Under the pieces are notes generated by a model, which worked only from the letters and a program-made list of their open reading frames with translations, was not told where the DNA came from and ran no database searches. The position numbers and the translations under genes were made by a program. From assembly GCF_001643375.1 (NCBI RefSeq), contig NZ_LSHB01000040.1:1-64000 (forward strand): DNA of 64,000 nt, given 5' to 3'. Origin of the DNA: Chryseobacterium sp. FP211-J200 (GTDB lineage Bacteria; Bacteroidota; Bacteroidia; Flavobacteriales; Weeksellaceae). Positions 34,109-42,724 of this stretch are shown here, piece by piece (position 1 is the first letter of the stretch; every line of letters begins with the position of its first letter).

Positions 34109-34169
34109 AATCGTTAATTTGTAAAATCGTTAGGCCGATAATAATCTGCGATTCAACAAATTAACGATT
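34109..34169. repeat. Inverted repeat at convergent gene ends
   Basis: AATCGTTAATTTGT (34109-34122) and ACAAATTAACGATT (34156-34169) form a perfect 14-bp stem with a 33-nt loop. It overlaps the end of the minus-strand AHSA1 gene and may end transcription from both sides, though no T-run follows. Confidence 0.5.
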
Positions 34170-34649
34170 TAGCAAATCTTCCAACTGATTCAATCCCATT
34201 TTGAAGCCTTCTTCAAAACCCATTTCCATAATTTGAGTCAGTTCTTCTTTGGATTTAAAATGAAGATTGAAGGTCATTCTCGTGCCTTCATCGATTCCTG
34301 TGAAGCCTATTAACCATGTGGTTTGCGGTAAATCTGTTTTAACTTTTCCTTTGTCATCAGCGAAAGCCTCTGTCCAGGAAATACTTCTGTGATGCATTAT
34401 TTCGCCAAAGTTTGCGATTGCAAATTCTTTTTCACCTTTTGGACCAACCATTGCGTATAACCAATTTCCGCCTTCACGAAAATCCATTTTATCGGTTTCG
34501 CATTTCCACGGTTTGGGTGCCCACCATTGGTCTATCAATTCGGATTGGGTAAAATAATCCCAAAGCTCTGTTACGTCTGCATCATAGATCTTAGAAATAT
34601 AAGCGCTTGCAGAATCTAAATCGGTGTTAAAAATAATTTCGGAATTCAT
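34161..34649 (-). CDS. SRPBCC / AHSA1-domain protein
   Basis: 162 aa, one SRPBCC ligand-binding fold. ISKIYDADVTELWDYFTQSELIDQWWAP (positions about 18-45), then MDFREGGNWLYAM, and a C-terminal amphipathic helix with MGFEEGFKMGLNQLEDLL. Such proteins bind hydrophobic ligands or act like the Aha1 C-terminal domain; the ligand is unknown. Monocistronic, with a clear promoter 18 nt upstream. Confidence 0.85.
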   Translation of the reverse strand: MNSEIIFNTDLDSASAYISKIYDADVTELWDYFTQSELIDQWWAPKPWKCETDKMDFREGGNWLYAMVGPKGEKEFAIANFGEIMHHRSISWTEAFADDKGKVKTDLPQTTWLIGFTGIDEGTRMTFNLHFKSKEELTQIMEMGFEEGFKMGLNQLEDLLNR

Positions 34650-34666
34650 AACGTTCTATGTTTTTA

Positions 34667-34695
34667 CAAACTTAATTAGATAAAATCGCACCAAA
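34667..34695 (-). promoter_or_regulatory. Promoter of the AHSA1-domain gene
   Basis: On the minus strand: TTTG (34692-34695), a 17-nt spacer, then TAAGTTTG (34667-34674). Both elements match the Bacteroidota consensus. Predicted leader about 11 nt. Confidence 0.7.
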
Positions 34696-34839
34696 CTTTT
34701 CTTATGGCAACATATTTGATATTCACAATAAAATGTTAAATCTGTTGATTTTAAGAAAAATTTAATAATTTCAAACGTCTTTTTTTATTGAGACATTCTT
34801 AAAATCATTAATTTTAACTTTTCAAACTTAAAAATTGAT

Positions 34840-36381
34840 ATGAACAACAAATTCATTCCGATCATTTCTGTATTTATGACGATTTCATTGATTGTTTTCG
34901 TCTCTCTGCAGTTGTATTGGATCAAAGAATTATACACCTCACTTGAGCAGGATTTCTCCAATAAAGTCTATTCGGCCTTAGAAACTTCCACTCAAAAAAT
35001 AAATCAAATTGAGGTTGATAAGATCTATAATAAAGAATATAATAATTTAGGCAAAGAGGTTTTAGCGTCTGCAAATCAACCCACTAAAACTTACATCCAG
35101 CAAAGTACCGATTCTGCAAATCGATCCAATATTCTTTTTCAGACAACGATTGTTGAGAAGCAAAACATTCCGGTTTCCGCAAAAGGTGACACTTTATACA
35201 CAACCAAACTTTATAAAGATGAAGGCCAGCTGAAACTTAAAAAAAGCTCGCCAGAGCCTTTAACTACAGACATTAGTAGAGATCTTGACAATAACGCTTA
35301 TCAAATGAAGCAATTTGCCAGATTGAGCGCAACAAATTTACCGATAGAAAAACGTGTAGACAGCAAAACAATTGATTCTCTAATAACTAAGGAGTTAAAA
35401 CTTAAAGGAATTGATACAAAATTCGGTTACGGTATTATTAACAAAACTAATAAACTAACAACAATTACGAATAACATCTATCTTGATCAAAAAGATAAGA
35501 CCAATTACACTTATCCGCTTTTCACAGACAGCAAAGACAGAACGCTTTACACGCTTGCTATTGTTTTCCCACGGAAAGATTATTCTTTGGTAAAGCACAA
35601 TTTGCCGATGCTTTTGGGAACCTTCATCTCATTGTTGACGATTCTTGGGATCTATATTATTTCCATCAATTATATGATGCGTCAGAAGAAAATTGCAGAG
35701 ATCAAGACGGACTTCATCAATAACATGTCGCACGAGTTCAAGACGCCTTTGGCAACCATTTCCGTAGCTGCAGATTCTTTGGCGAATGACAAAATAGCGA
35801 CCAATCCTGATAAGGTCAAATATTATTCTGGCTTGATAAAGCAGGAAAACCTGAGAATGAAAAAGCAGGTAGAAACGGTTCTGAACATGTCAAAACTGGA
35901 ACGAAACGAAATGCCGCTTCATCTCAAAGAAACCAACGTGAGACAACTGATAAAAGATGTGGCAGAATCTTTCCGATTAATTGTAGATCAGCGAAATGGG
36001 ACTTTGATCACAGACTTCAACGCGACCAAATATAATTTTTTGGTTGATGAGTTTCATATTTCGAATGCCTTAATTAATCTTTTGGACAATGCCAACAAAT
36101 ATTCTCCGGAAACACCTGAAATAAAAGTGAGTACAAGAAACGAAGCCAACTTCTACGTCATCGAGATCTCTGACAAAGGCATGGGAATGGATGCAACGAA
36201 CAAAACCAAAATTTTTGAAAAATTCTTCCGCGAGGAAACCGGAAATATCCACAATGTAAAAGGACAAGGACTTGGATTGTCTTATGTGAAAAAAATCATA
36301 GAAATCCATAAAGGTCAAATTTCCGTAGATTCTAACAAAGGAAAAGGAAGCACATTTACAATTAAGTTACCAATGGTTTAA
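34840..36381 (+). CDS. Sensor histidine kinase (RprX-like)
   Basis: 513 aa. Membrane helix at about 7-28, a periplasmic sensor region of about 230 residues, and a second helix at about 262-284 (LPMLLGTFISLLTILGIYII). There is no obvious HAMP domain. HisKA has phospho-acceptor His298 in NNMSHEFKTPLATI. HATPase_c has N-box LLDNANKYS, G1 ISDKGMGM and G2 GQGLGLSYVKKI. Architecture as in Bacteroides RprX. The regulator gene follows after 92 nt that hold only TGATAAATGATGGTTGATAA-type words. Confidence 0.92.
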   Translation: MNNKFIPIISVFMTISLIVFVSLQLYWIKELYTSLEQDFSNKVYSALETSTQKINQIEVDKIYNKEYNNLGKEVLASANQPTKTYIQQSTDSANRSNILFQTTIVEKQNIPVSAKGDTLYTTKLYKDEGQLKLKKSSPEPLTTDISRDLDNNAYQMKQFARLSATNLPIEKRVDSKTIDSLITKELKLKGIDTKFGYGIINKTNKLTTITNNIYLDQKDKTNYTYPLFTDSKDRTLYTLAIVFPRKDYSLVKHNLPMLLGTFISLLTILGIYIISINYMMRQKKIAEIKTDFINNMSHEFKTPLATISVAADSLANDKIATNPDKVKYYSGLIKQENLRMKKQVETVLNMSKLERNEMPLHLKETNVRQLIKDVAESFRLIVDQRNGTLITDFNATKYNFLVDEFHISNALINLLDNANKYSPETPEIKVSTRNEANFYVIEISDKGMGMDATNKTKIFEKFFREETGNIHNVKGQGLGLSYVKKIIEIHKGQISVDSNKGKGSTFTIKLPMV

Positions 36382-36473
36382 AATATAAATGATAAATGAT
36401 GGTTGATAAGCGATTATAAAAATCAATCATCCTTTATCTCCGATCAATTATTAATCAAAATAAAATTAAAAAT

Positions 36474-37163
36474 ATGAGCAATAGAATATTATTAGTAGAA
36501 GATGACCAGAGTTTTGGAGCAGTTCTGAAAGATTACCTTACGATCAACAATTTCGAGGTTACCTTGGCAACTGATGGAGAAATGGGACTGAAAGAGTTTA
36601 CAGAAAAAGAATTTGACATCTGCATCTTTGATGTGATGATGCCGAAAAAAGACGGGTTCTCTTTGGCAGAAGATGTGAAGAAAATCGATAAAAATACACC
36701 GATCATTTTCTTGACCGCAAGAAACATGCGTGAAGATATCCTGAAGGGTTATCAACTTGGCGCGGATGATTATATCACAAAACCATTTGATACAGAGCTA
36801 CTTCTTTACAAAATAAAAGCGATCTTACAAAGAAGTGCTGTTTTGGAGAATGAAGACCAGGAACAGTTCAAGATCAGCAATATCTTCTTCGATTCTATGT
36901 TGAGACAACTGCGTGTTGGGGAGAACGAATACAAATTGTCTCCAAAAGAAAACGAACTTCTGAAATTGCTTTGCATCCACAGAAACGACTTTATGCCGAG
37001 AGATCTGGCACTTAGAAAGATCTGGAAAAAAGAGAATTACTTCACCGCGAGAAGTATGGATGTTTATATCGCAAAACTGAGAAAACTTTTGAAGGAAGAT
37101 GATGGATTGGAGATCATCAACGTTCACGGCGAAGGTTTCCGTTTGTTGGTAAAGAATCCTTAA
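36474..37163 (+). CDS. OmpR-family response regulator (RprY-like)
   Basis: 229 aa. Receiver domain with acidic pocket ED (9-11), phospho-acceptor Asp53 in CIFDVMMPKKDG, switch Thr in FLTARN and Lys in ITKPFD (about 105). C-terminal winged helix (about 132-228) with LSPKENELLKLL, ARSMDVYIAKLRKLL and VHGEGFRLL. Cognate of the preceding kinase; target genes are unknown. Confidence 0.93.
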   Translation: MSNRILLVEDDQSFGAVLKDYLTINNFEVTLATDGEMGLKEFTEKEFDICIFDVMMPKKDGFSLAEDVKKIDKNTPIIFLTARNMREDILKGYQLGADDYITKPFDTELLLYKIKAILQRSAVLENEDQEQFKISNIFFDSMLRQLRVGENEYKLSPKENELLKLLCIHRNDFMPRDLALRKIWKKENYFTARSMDVYIAKLRKLLKEDDGLEIINVHGEGFRLLVKNP

Positions 37164-37170
37164 TATAAAC

Positions 37171-37204
37171 AAAAATCCCTTCAGAGTTTTCTGAAGGGAT
37201 TTTT
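37171..37204. terminator. Terminator after the two-component system
   Basis: Perfect 15-bp stem AAAAATCCCTTCAGA / TCTGAAGGGATTTTT with loop GTTT, then CTTTC. It can also stop the convergent transpeptidase gene. Confidence 0.92.
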
Positions 37205-37226
37205 CTTTCACTATACTTTTTTACTA

Positions 37227-38021
37227 CTAATTCGTTGCCATTTTCTGCTCCGGAGAACCTAAGATCTGGTCTTTTCGTTCATTACCCTTCAACCATTGTG
37301 AGCTCGAAAGATAATTTTGATCAGGATAGTAGATGAACAGACAAGTCCTATTTTTGATCGTATTGATGATAGGTTGTGCCAATTCTCTGGGAACCGCCGG
37401 GCAACCCCAACTTCTTCCCAATCGCTTTTCAGCTTTGATAAAATCTTCGCTCACATACTTGGCGCCGTGCATCACGATGCATCTTTCCAGTGCCGCATCA
37501 TTGTAACCTTTGTCCATCCCGAACAATCTCAAGGAATAGCCGTTATCCCCGTTGTAAGTCTGCTCTGTGATGTAAAATCCGAGACTTGACTGGTGAGAAT
37601 CCTCCGTGTTGGAAAAATTCATTGCAAACTCTTCACCTGTTCCTTTTCCGTGTGCAACCAGGGAATTGAACAGTATTTTTTTCTCTCCAGTATCGATCAC
37701 CCAAAGGCGCTTTCTATTGGAAGACAGACTGAAATCACAAACCGAAAGCAAATCCGATGTGGTTTCCAGTTTACCGGATCTCTTCAAATTTTGGAATCCT
37801 AAAAATGCTTTTTCAAAGACTTCAAAATTCAATTTTTCTCCTTCAAACTGTAGATTCTTGTACACTTCTTCCGCTTCATTCACTGGTGAGAAATTCTTTT
37901 TTGGACTTAATTTTATTTCTTTGATCGTCACTGGAGATTGAGAAAGATTCTCGGAACTCACTGGAAAAAAAGAGGTTGTGATCAAATAAAACAAGCCTAA
38001 CAACAATGGGAATTTCTTCAT
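37227..38021 (-). CDS. Murein L,D-transpeptidase catalytic-domain protein (YkuD_2 type)
   Basis: 264 aa. Signal peptide (KKFPLLLGLFYLITTSFFPVSS) leads to a periplasmic domain. The catalytic pattern is VMHGAKYVSEDF (His and Gly) and, 17 residues on, GRSWGCPAVP with the Cys, near residues 183-212. KILFNSLVAHGKGTG is the strand ahead of it. Members are predicted to act on peptidoglycan stem peptides; transpeptidase versus carboxypeptidase activity cannot be told apart. Monocistronic. Confidence 0.88.
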   Translation of the reverse strand: MKKFPLLLGLFYLITTSFFPVSSENLSQSPVTIKEIKLSPKKNFSPVNEAEEVYKNLQFEGEKLNFEVFEKAFLGFQNLKRSGKLETTSDLLSVCDFSLSSNRKRLWVIDTGEKKILFNSLVAHGKGTGEEFAMNFSNTEDSHQSSLGFYITEQTYNGDNGYSLRLFGMDKGYNDAALERCIVMHGAKYVSEDFIKAEKRLGRSWGCPAVPRELAQPIINTIKNRTCLFIYYPDQNYLSSSQWLKGNERKDQILGSPEQKMATN

Positions 38022-38055
38022 AAATTAATTATATTTCTTTTATTTTTTAGTGGTG

Positions 38056-38063
38056 CAAAATTA
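38056..38063 (-). promoter_or_regulatory. -7 promoter box of the L,D-transpeptidase gene
   Basis: TAATTTTG on the minus strand matches TAnnTTTG; a CTTG -33 candidate (38082-38085) sits 18 nt upstream. It implies a leader of about 28 nt. Confidence 0.55.
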
Positions 38064-38264
38064 CAATTATATCATTTTCAACAAGTTAATAGGCGTGCTT
38101 TTAACAGTTCTTTAGGAAACTTTAACTCAAAATGACAATTTATAAAGGCTTTTTATTAAGATTTCTTTATGATAAATCATGTTGTGAAATGATAGGTTGA
38201 AATCTTGACTCAAATGATAGAAACGAATTTTAAATTAATAAATTGCATTATAAAATTTTCAGTT

Positions 38265-39026
38265 ATGTCAACACTCAAAATCGCAGGATTAAATTTGGAT
38301 ATCGTTTGGAAGAATAAAGAACAGAATTTCATCAAGATAGAAAATGAATTCTCGTCAATAGAAGCTGATATTTTCCTACTTCCGGAAATGTTTTCTACCG
38401 GATTCTGTATGGAAGCTGAGGAAGTGGCGGACAGAGATCTGGAAACTTTGACCTGGATGAGATCGTTTGCAAAATCAAAAAATGCCTCCGTTGCAGGAAG
38501 TGCTTCTGTGGAAGAGAATGGGAAATTTTATAACAGATTTTATTTCGTTTTTCCGGACGGCAATTTTGAATATTACGACAAAAGGCATTTGTTTTCCTAT
38601 TCTGGCGAAGATAAAGTTTATACGGCTGGAACCGAACGGAAAGTTGTTGAATACAAAGGTTTCAGGATTCTATTGCAAGTTTGTTTTGATTTGCGTTTTC
38701 CTGTGTTCTCAAGAAATCAAGGTGACTACGACGCGATTCTTTATGTTGCCAATTGGCCAAGTTCCAGAGTTGAAGCTTGGAGATCCTTACTGAAAGCACG
38801 TTCCATCGAGAATCAAGCTTTTCTTTTTGGATTGAATAGGATTGGAATTGATGGTTATAAAAATGATTATGAAGAAAGTTCTTTGGTTTACTTCCCCGAT
38901 GGAAAAGAAATTTCTGAACGTGAAAATAATGTTGTTTTTTCTATATGGAATTTGGAAGAATTAAAGGAATTTAGGACTAAGTTTCCGTTTTTGGCTGAGA
39001 GAGATGGGTTTGAAATAAGCTTGTAG
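38265..39026 (+). CDS. Nitrilase-superfamily omega-amidase (YafV/NIT2-like)
   Basis: 253 aa from ATG 38265; a more upstream ATG (38214 region) would add an AT-rich tail without family likeness. The Glu-Lys-Cys triad is visible: LLPEMFSTGF (Glu about 45), YYDKRHLFSY (Lys about 107) and LLQVCFDLRFP (Cys about 139). The Met-Phe-Ser-Thr-Gly-Phe loop points to omega-amidases that hydrolyse alpha-ketoglutaramate or ketosuccinamate (metabolite repair). Monocistronic. Confidence 0.9.
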   Translation: MSTLKIAGLNLDIVWKNKEQNFIKIENEFSSIEADIFLLPEMFSTGFCMEAEEVADRDLETLTWMRSFAKSKNASVAGSASVEENGKFYNRFYFVFPDGNFEYYDKRHLFSYSGEDKVYTAGTERKVVEYKGFRILLQVCFDLRFPVFSRNQGDYDAILYVANWPSSRVEAWRSLLKARSIENQAFLFGLNRIGIDGYKNDYEESSLVYFPDGKEISERENNVVFSIWNLEELKEFRTKFPFLAERDGFEISL

Positions 39027-39148
39027 TTTCTACTCAATATTATCATTCCGAAGGAATCCAAACCACTGAATTGGTTTTGGTCGAGATTCTTTCAGAATGA
39101 CAAACTTTATGATTTTAATACTTTAAAGAAATTCAATAAGAGTAATCC

Positions 39149-39451
39149 TTAATTCGCATACTGTTCCAACAACCCAACCAACGAATTCACATCGTGAACA
39201 CCGCTTTCTTTCCAAAGCATCTCTCCATTTTTGAAAACAGCTAGAGTCGGAACACCACGCACATTGTATTGATTAGCAATGGACGGAAATTGGTCTATAT
39301 CAATTTTCACGATTCTGGCTTTTTCGCCAACTTGTTCTTTTACAGAATTCAAAACAGAGGACTGCACTTTGCACGGCTGACACCAAGTTGCAAAAAAGTC
39401 AATGAGAACAGGCCGTTCGGATTGGATGAGTTCTTGAAATTTTTGTGACAT
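39149..39451 (-). CDS. Thioredoxin with WCQPC active site
   Basis: 100 aa, a single thioredoxin fold. The redox motif is WCQPC (23-27) rather than WCGPC; the cis-Pro is in RGVPTLAVF (about 75). It has no signal peptide. Located 31 nt after the persulfide dioxygenase-rhodanese gene on the same strand, so it probably reduces persulfide or disulfide intermediates generated by that enzyme. A Gly-to-Gln change between the cysteines usually shifts redox potential; the effect here is inferred. Confidence 0.88.
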   Translation of the reverse strand: MSQKFQELIQSERPVLIDFFATWCQPCKVQSSVLNSVKEQVGEKARIVKIDIDQFPSIANQYNVRGVPTLAVFKNGEMLWKESGVHDVNSLVGLLEQYAN

Positions 39452-39482
39452 ATTGAAAGAAGTTAGAGATTAGAATTTAGAA

Positions 39483-40892
39483 TTACAAAGTTTTGGTCTG
39501 ACAAATAAAATTACTCGTCGGAACTTTTTCCAATTTTTTTATTTCATTAAAACCGCCTTGCACTTCTGTAAAATTACGATAACCTCTTGACTGCAAAATA
39601 CTTGCCGCAATCATACTTCTGTAACCGCCAGCACAATGGATGTAAAAATGTTCAGAATGATCAATGGAATTGACCCAATCATTGATGTAAGCCAATGGTT
39701 TGCTATAAGCTTCATCAATGTGTTCGGCTTCGTATTCTGATTCTTTTCTGACATCAATAACTTTCTGACCTTCAGCGTATTCAGAAACAAATTGTTCTGC
39801 AGAGATCCTTGTGACCTCATCGATTTCTTTTCCGGAATTTTTCCAACTTTCGAATCCGCCTTCCAAAAATCCAATCACATTATCAAAACCAACTCTACTC
39901 AATCTCGTAATAACCTCTTCTTCCGAACCAAGATCTGAAACCAGAATAATAGGCTGCTGCACATCCACGATCATCGCACCCACCCAAGGTGCAAAATCAC
40001 CTTTGATGCCGATATTGACAGAGTTTGGAACAAAACCAATATGAAAATCTGCTGCACTTCTGGTATCCAAGATCAAAGCTCCGGTTTCTTCTGCTGCCAG
40101 TTCAAAATCTTCAACTGAAATGGGATTATTTCCTTTTTTGAGGACTTTTTCGAAACTTTCGTAGCCGCCTTTGTTCAAAGCAACGTTCATCCCGAAATAT
40201 TTTGGAGGGGCGGTCAAACCGTCGAGAACTTCATCAATAAAACTTTCTTTGGTTGGTTGATTCAGCGCATAATTGGTTTTTTTCTGATTACCTAAAGTAT
40301 CGACCGTTTCCTTCTGCATATTCTTTCCACACGCAGAACCAGCACCGTGAGCCGGATAAACTGTGATAGAATCTTCCAATGGCAAGATCTTCGTGTGAAG
40401 ACTTTCGTACAGCATACCAGCCAGATCTCTTTCTGTAATTTCGCCCGATTTCTGAGCGAGATCTGGTCTTCCGACATCGCCTAGAAACAAGGTATCACCT
40501 GAAAAAATAGCCGTTTCTTTTCCATCTTCATCAATTAAAAGATAGGTTGAACTTTCAAGGGTATGACCTGGCGTGTGAAGAACTTTTATTTTAATTTTTC
40601 CTACTTCAAAGATCTGCTCATCTACCGCAATGATTGCTTCGAATTCCGGTTTTGCGGTTGGTCCATAAACGATTGGCGCTCCTGTTTTTTTGGAGAGATC
40701 CAAATGGCCGGACACAAAGTCTGCATGGAAATGAGTTTCAAAAATATATTTGAGTGTCACCTCGTCTTTTTGCAGACGGTTGAGGTAAGGTTTGATCTCT
40801 CTAAGCGGATCAATGATGGCCGCTTCGTTTTCGGAAACGATGTAATACGCTCCCTGCGCAAGACATCCTGTATAGATTTGCTCGATTTTCAT
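39483..40892 (-). CDS. Persulfide dioxygenase-rhodanese fusion (CstB-like)
   Basis: 469 aa. N-terminal metallo-beta-lactamase domain of the ETHE1/persulfide dioxygenase type (THFHADFVSGH at 53-63, GDTLFLGDVGRPDL near 133), which uses one non-haem iron. The middle pseudo-rhodanese (about 265-355, LDTRSAADFHIGFVPNS) has no Cys at its active loop (LVSDLGSEEE). The C-terminal rhodanese (about 365-460) has Cys near 420 in YIHCAGGYRS. This order equals Staphylococcus CstB, which oxidises thiol persulfide to sulfite and thiosulfate. With the adjacent thioredoxin it forms a sulfide/persulfide detoxification unit. No CstR-type repressor is nearby. Confidence 0.9.
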   Translation of the reverse strand: MKIEQIYTGCLAQGAYYIVSENEAAIIDPLREIKPYLNRLQKDEVTLKYIFETHFHADFVSGHLDLSKKTGAPIVYGPTAKPEFEAIIAVDEQIFEVGKIKIKVLHTPGHTLESSTYLLIDEDGKETAIFSGDTLFLGDVGRPDLAQKSGEITERDLAGMLYESLHTKILPLEDSITVYPAHGAGSACGKNMQKETVDTLGNQKKTNYALNQPTKESFIDEVLDGLTAPPKYFGMNVALNKGGYESFEKVLKKGNNPISVEDFELAAEETGALILDTRSAADFHIGFVPNSVNIGIKGDFAPWVGAMIVDVQQPIILVSDLGSEEEVITRLSRVGFDNVIGFLEGGFESWKNSGKEIDEVTRISAEQFVSEYAEGQKVIDVRKESEYEAEHIDEAYSKPLAYINDWVNSIDHSEHFYIHCAGGYRSMIAASILQSRGYRNFTEVQGGFNEIKKLEKVPTSNFICQTKTL

Positions 40893-41102
40893 TGTAAATC
40901 AGTAGATTATATTCAAAAGCTTCATAGTAGATCTATTTTTGGCTTTTGTGATTACAAATATGAGACTATTTAAAATATTTATAAATAAATTCTGAAAGAT
41001 ATTATGGATGATATCGATTTAAAATTAAACAACCGATTGGCTTTTTTGAAAATACGGTCATCGTTTTAGTTTGAGTTTTATTATCAATTTTACTCAAATC
41101 CA

Positions 41103-41585
41103 TTATTTCACCAATGCCCAAATCCCAACACCAATGGCTGCATAAGCCACAACAGTAATGATATCCGCAGTTGGTTGGGAGAAACGTCTTTCAGCAATAG
41201 TTGATTGATCGATCTGATTTTTATGAAATTTTAGGATCTTCTTTGGTTTGTGGATGACGTGGGCAACCAGCGAATCGCTTTCCCATTTGTCTACTTGAAT
41301 TTTATAAGGTTTTCCTCCTACTTCTATTTTGAAGTATTTATTAGCTTCCAATTTTTCCTGGACATTCAGCGGTTGATTTGGTGTATTACCTTTGCTAGTC
41401 TTAGTTTTTTGTGACGTTTGTGATTCCATATTGGCTCGCGCTGCAGCCATTTTGCCTGCAGCCTCATCGGTTCTAACCTGTGGTTTTCGAGTCTCTTGTG
41501 GTTTTTCCTCGCCTTCTGCTTTCACTTTATAAGTGTAACAGCTTATCAGAGAAAAAGATATAAAAAGGAGATAAATATTTTTCAT
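41103..41585 (-). CDS. Lipoprotein with Ala/Lys-rich linker and C-terminal membrane helix
   Basis: 160 aa. SPII signal with lipobox LISC (KNIYLLFISFSLISC). A disordered Lys/Thr/Gln linker (about 22-75) is followed by a beta-rich segment (KYFKIEVGGKPYKIQVDKW, then SDSLVAHVIHKPKKILKF) and a final helix (TADIITVVAYAAIGVGIWAL). Same layout as the shorter protein at 49229-49561, and the beta segment is a possible match. Function unknown. Confidence 0.68.
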   Translation of the reverse strand: MKNIYLLFISFSLISCYTYKVKAEGEEKPQETRKPQVRTDEAAGKMAAARANMESQTSQKTKTSKGNTPNQPLNVQEKLEANKYFKIEVGGKPYKIQVDKWESDSLVAHVIHKPKKILKFHKNQIDQSTIAERRFSQPTADIITVVAYAAIGVGIWALVK

Positions 41586-41781
41586 TAGCCAAATTTAAGA
41601 ATTAAACGGATTATTTCTAATTTTCTTTTGAGACCTGCGATAAAAGTAAAAATACATCGAAAATACTTTCAAGTTTAATTGATTAACAAAAGCTTTTATT
41701 GAAATTAGCAAGTTTCTACCGGTAGTAATTTGATTTATAAAAATTATTATAACTTTATTTGGTTCAATAAACATCATCAAT

Positions 41782-42648
41782 ATGATTCTGGAAACCGTAG
41801 ATACCTTGCAGGAAATAAGCAAAACCGATTTTCAAAATAAGTATTTCAAACCACAAAAACCATTGCTGATAAAGGGATTTGCCAAACAATGGACTGCTTA
41901 TGACAAATGGAATCTGGACTATATCCGAGAAAAAGCCGGCGACCAGATCGTTCCCATCTACGACAACAGACCTGCAGATGCCGCCAAAAGTTCGGATGAT
42001 CCAGTGATGAAAATGAAGATGAAAGATTATATAGATGTCATCAAAAGCAAACCTTCCGACCTTCGTATTTTTTTCTACATTATTACAGACCGGTTGCCAG
42101 AATTATTGAAGGATTTTACTTACCCAGACCTTGGGATCAAGTTTTTCAAGCGGCTGCCAACTCTTTTTTTTGGAGGGAGCGAAGCACATGTTTTGATGCA
42201 CTATGATGTGGATCTTGGGGATTTTATGCACATCCATTTTGGTGGTAAAAAAAGGATCTTGTTGTTTGACCAAAAGCAAAATGAGTTCTTGTACAAAGTG
42301 CCATTATCCGTCCACACCATTGAGGAGATCGATTACGAAAATCCAGATTATGAAAAATATCCTGCCCTGAAATATGCGAAAGGCCACGAGATCTACATGG
42401 ACCATGGCGATGCCCTTTTCATTCCCGGTGCGGTCTGGCATTTCAACCGTTATCTGGAACCTGGCTTCTCTCTTTCTTTAAGAGCCTTGCCCAATAGACC
42501 TTCCAAGTTCGTCAGTATGTTGTACCACGTCTTTGTAATGCGATTTACAGATAAGCTGATGCGGAAGATATTCAAAGCCAAGTGGATAAAATATAAGGAA
42601 GACCTGGCTTATAAAAACAGTCACAAAGCACTACAGAAAAAGCTTTGA
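41782..42648 (+). CDS. Cupin-like (JmjC/FIH-type) 2-oxoglutarate oxygenase
   Basis: 288 aa. Cupin_8 fold with opening KPLLIKGFAKQWTAYDKW (about 28-45), iron ligands in MHYDVDLGDFMHIHFGGKKRILLF (HxD at about 136-138) and a distal His in IPGAVWHFNRY (about 222). This is the HxD...H facial triad of Fe(II)/2OG hydroxylases. Bacterial members hydroxylate ribosomal proteins or other residues; the substrate here is unknown. Monocistronic, upstream of mutS. Confidence 0.87.
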   Translation: MILETVDTLQEISKTDFQNKYFKPQKPLLIKGFAKQWTAYDKWNLDYIREKAGDQIVPIYDNRPADAAKSSDDPVMKMKMKDYIDVIKSKPSDLRIFFYIITDRLPELLKDFTYPDLGIKFFKRLPTLFFGGSEAHVLMHYDVDLGDFMHIHFGGKKRILLFDQKQNEFLYKVPLSVHTIEEIDYENPDYEKYPALKYAKGHEIYMDHGDALFIPGAVWHFNRYLEPGFSLSLRALPNRPSKFVSMLYHVFVMRFTDKLMRKIFKAKWIKYKEDLAYKNSHKALQKKL

Positions 42649-42698
42649 AAATAAAATTCCTATTTCCAAATTCCCGTTTAGCTCTTAATTAATTTCGT

Positions 42699-42706
42699 AT
42701 TTTAGC
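42699..42706 (+). promoter_or_regulatory. -7 promoter box of mutS
   Basis: TATTTTAG, one base from TAnnTTTG, 18 nt before the TTG start of mutS. It supports a start no further upstream. Confidence 0.45.
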
Positions 42707-42724
42707 GCTTCTAAAATCAGAACT

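Noticed and set aside
41595-41822. 75-codon minus-strand ORF upstream of the JmjC-like gene
   Set aside because: AT-rich, overlaps the start of the JmjC-like gene and its promoter area, no signal or domain despite an LISC-like stretch.
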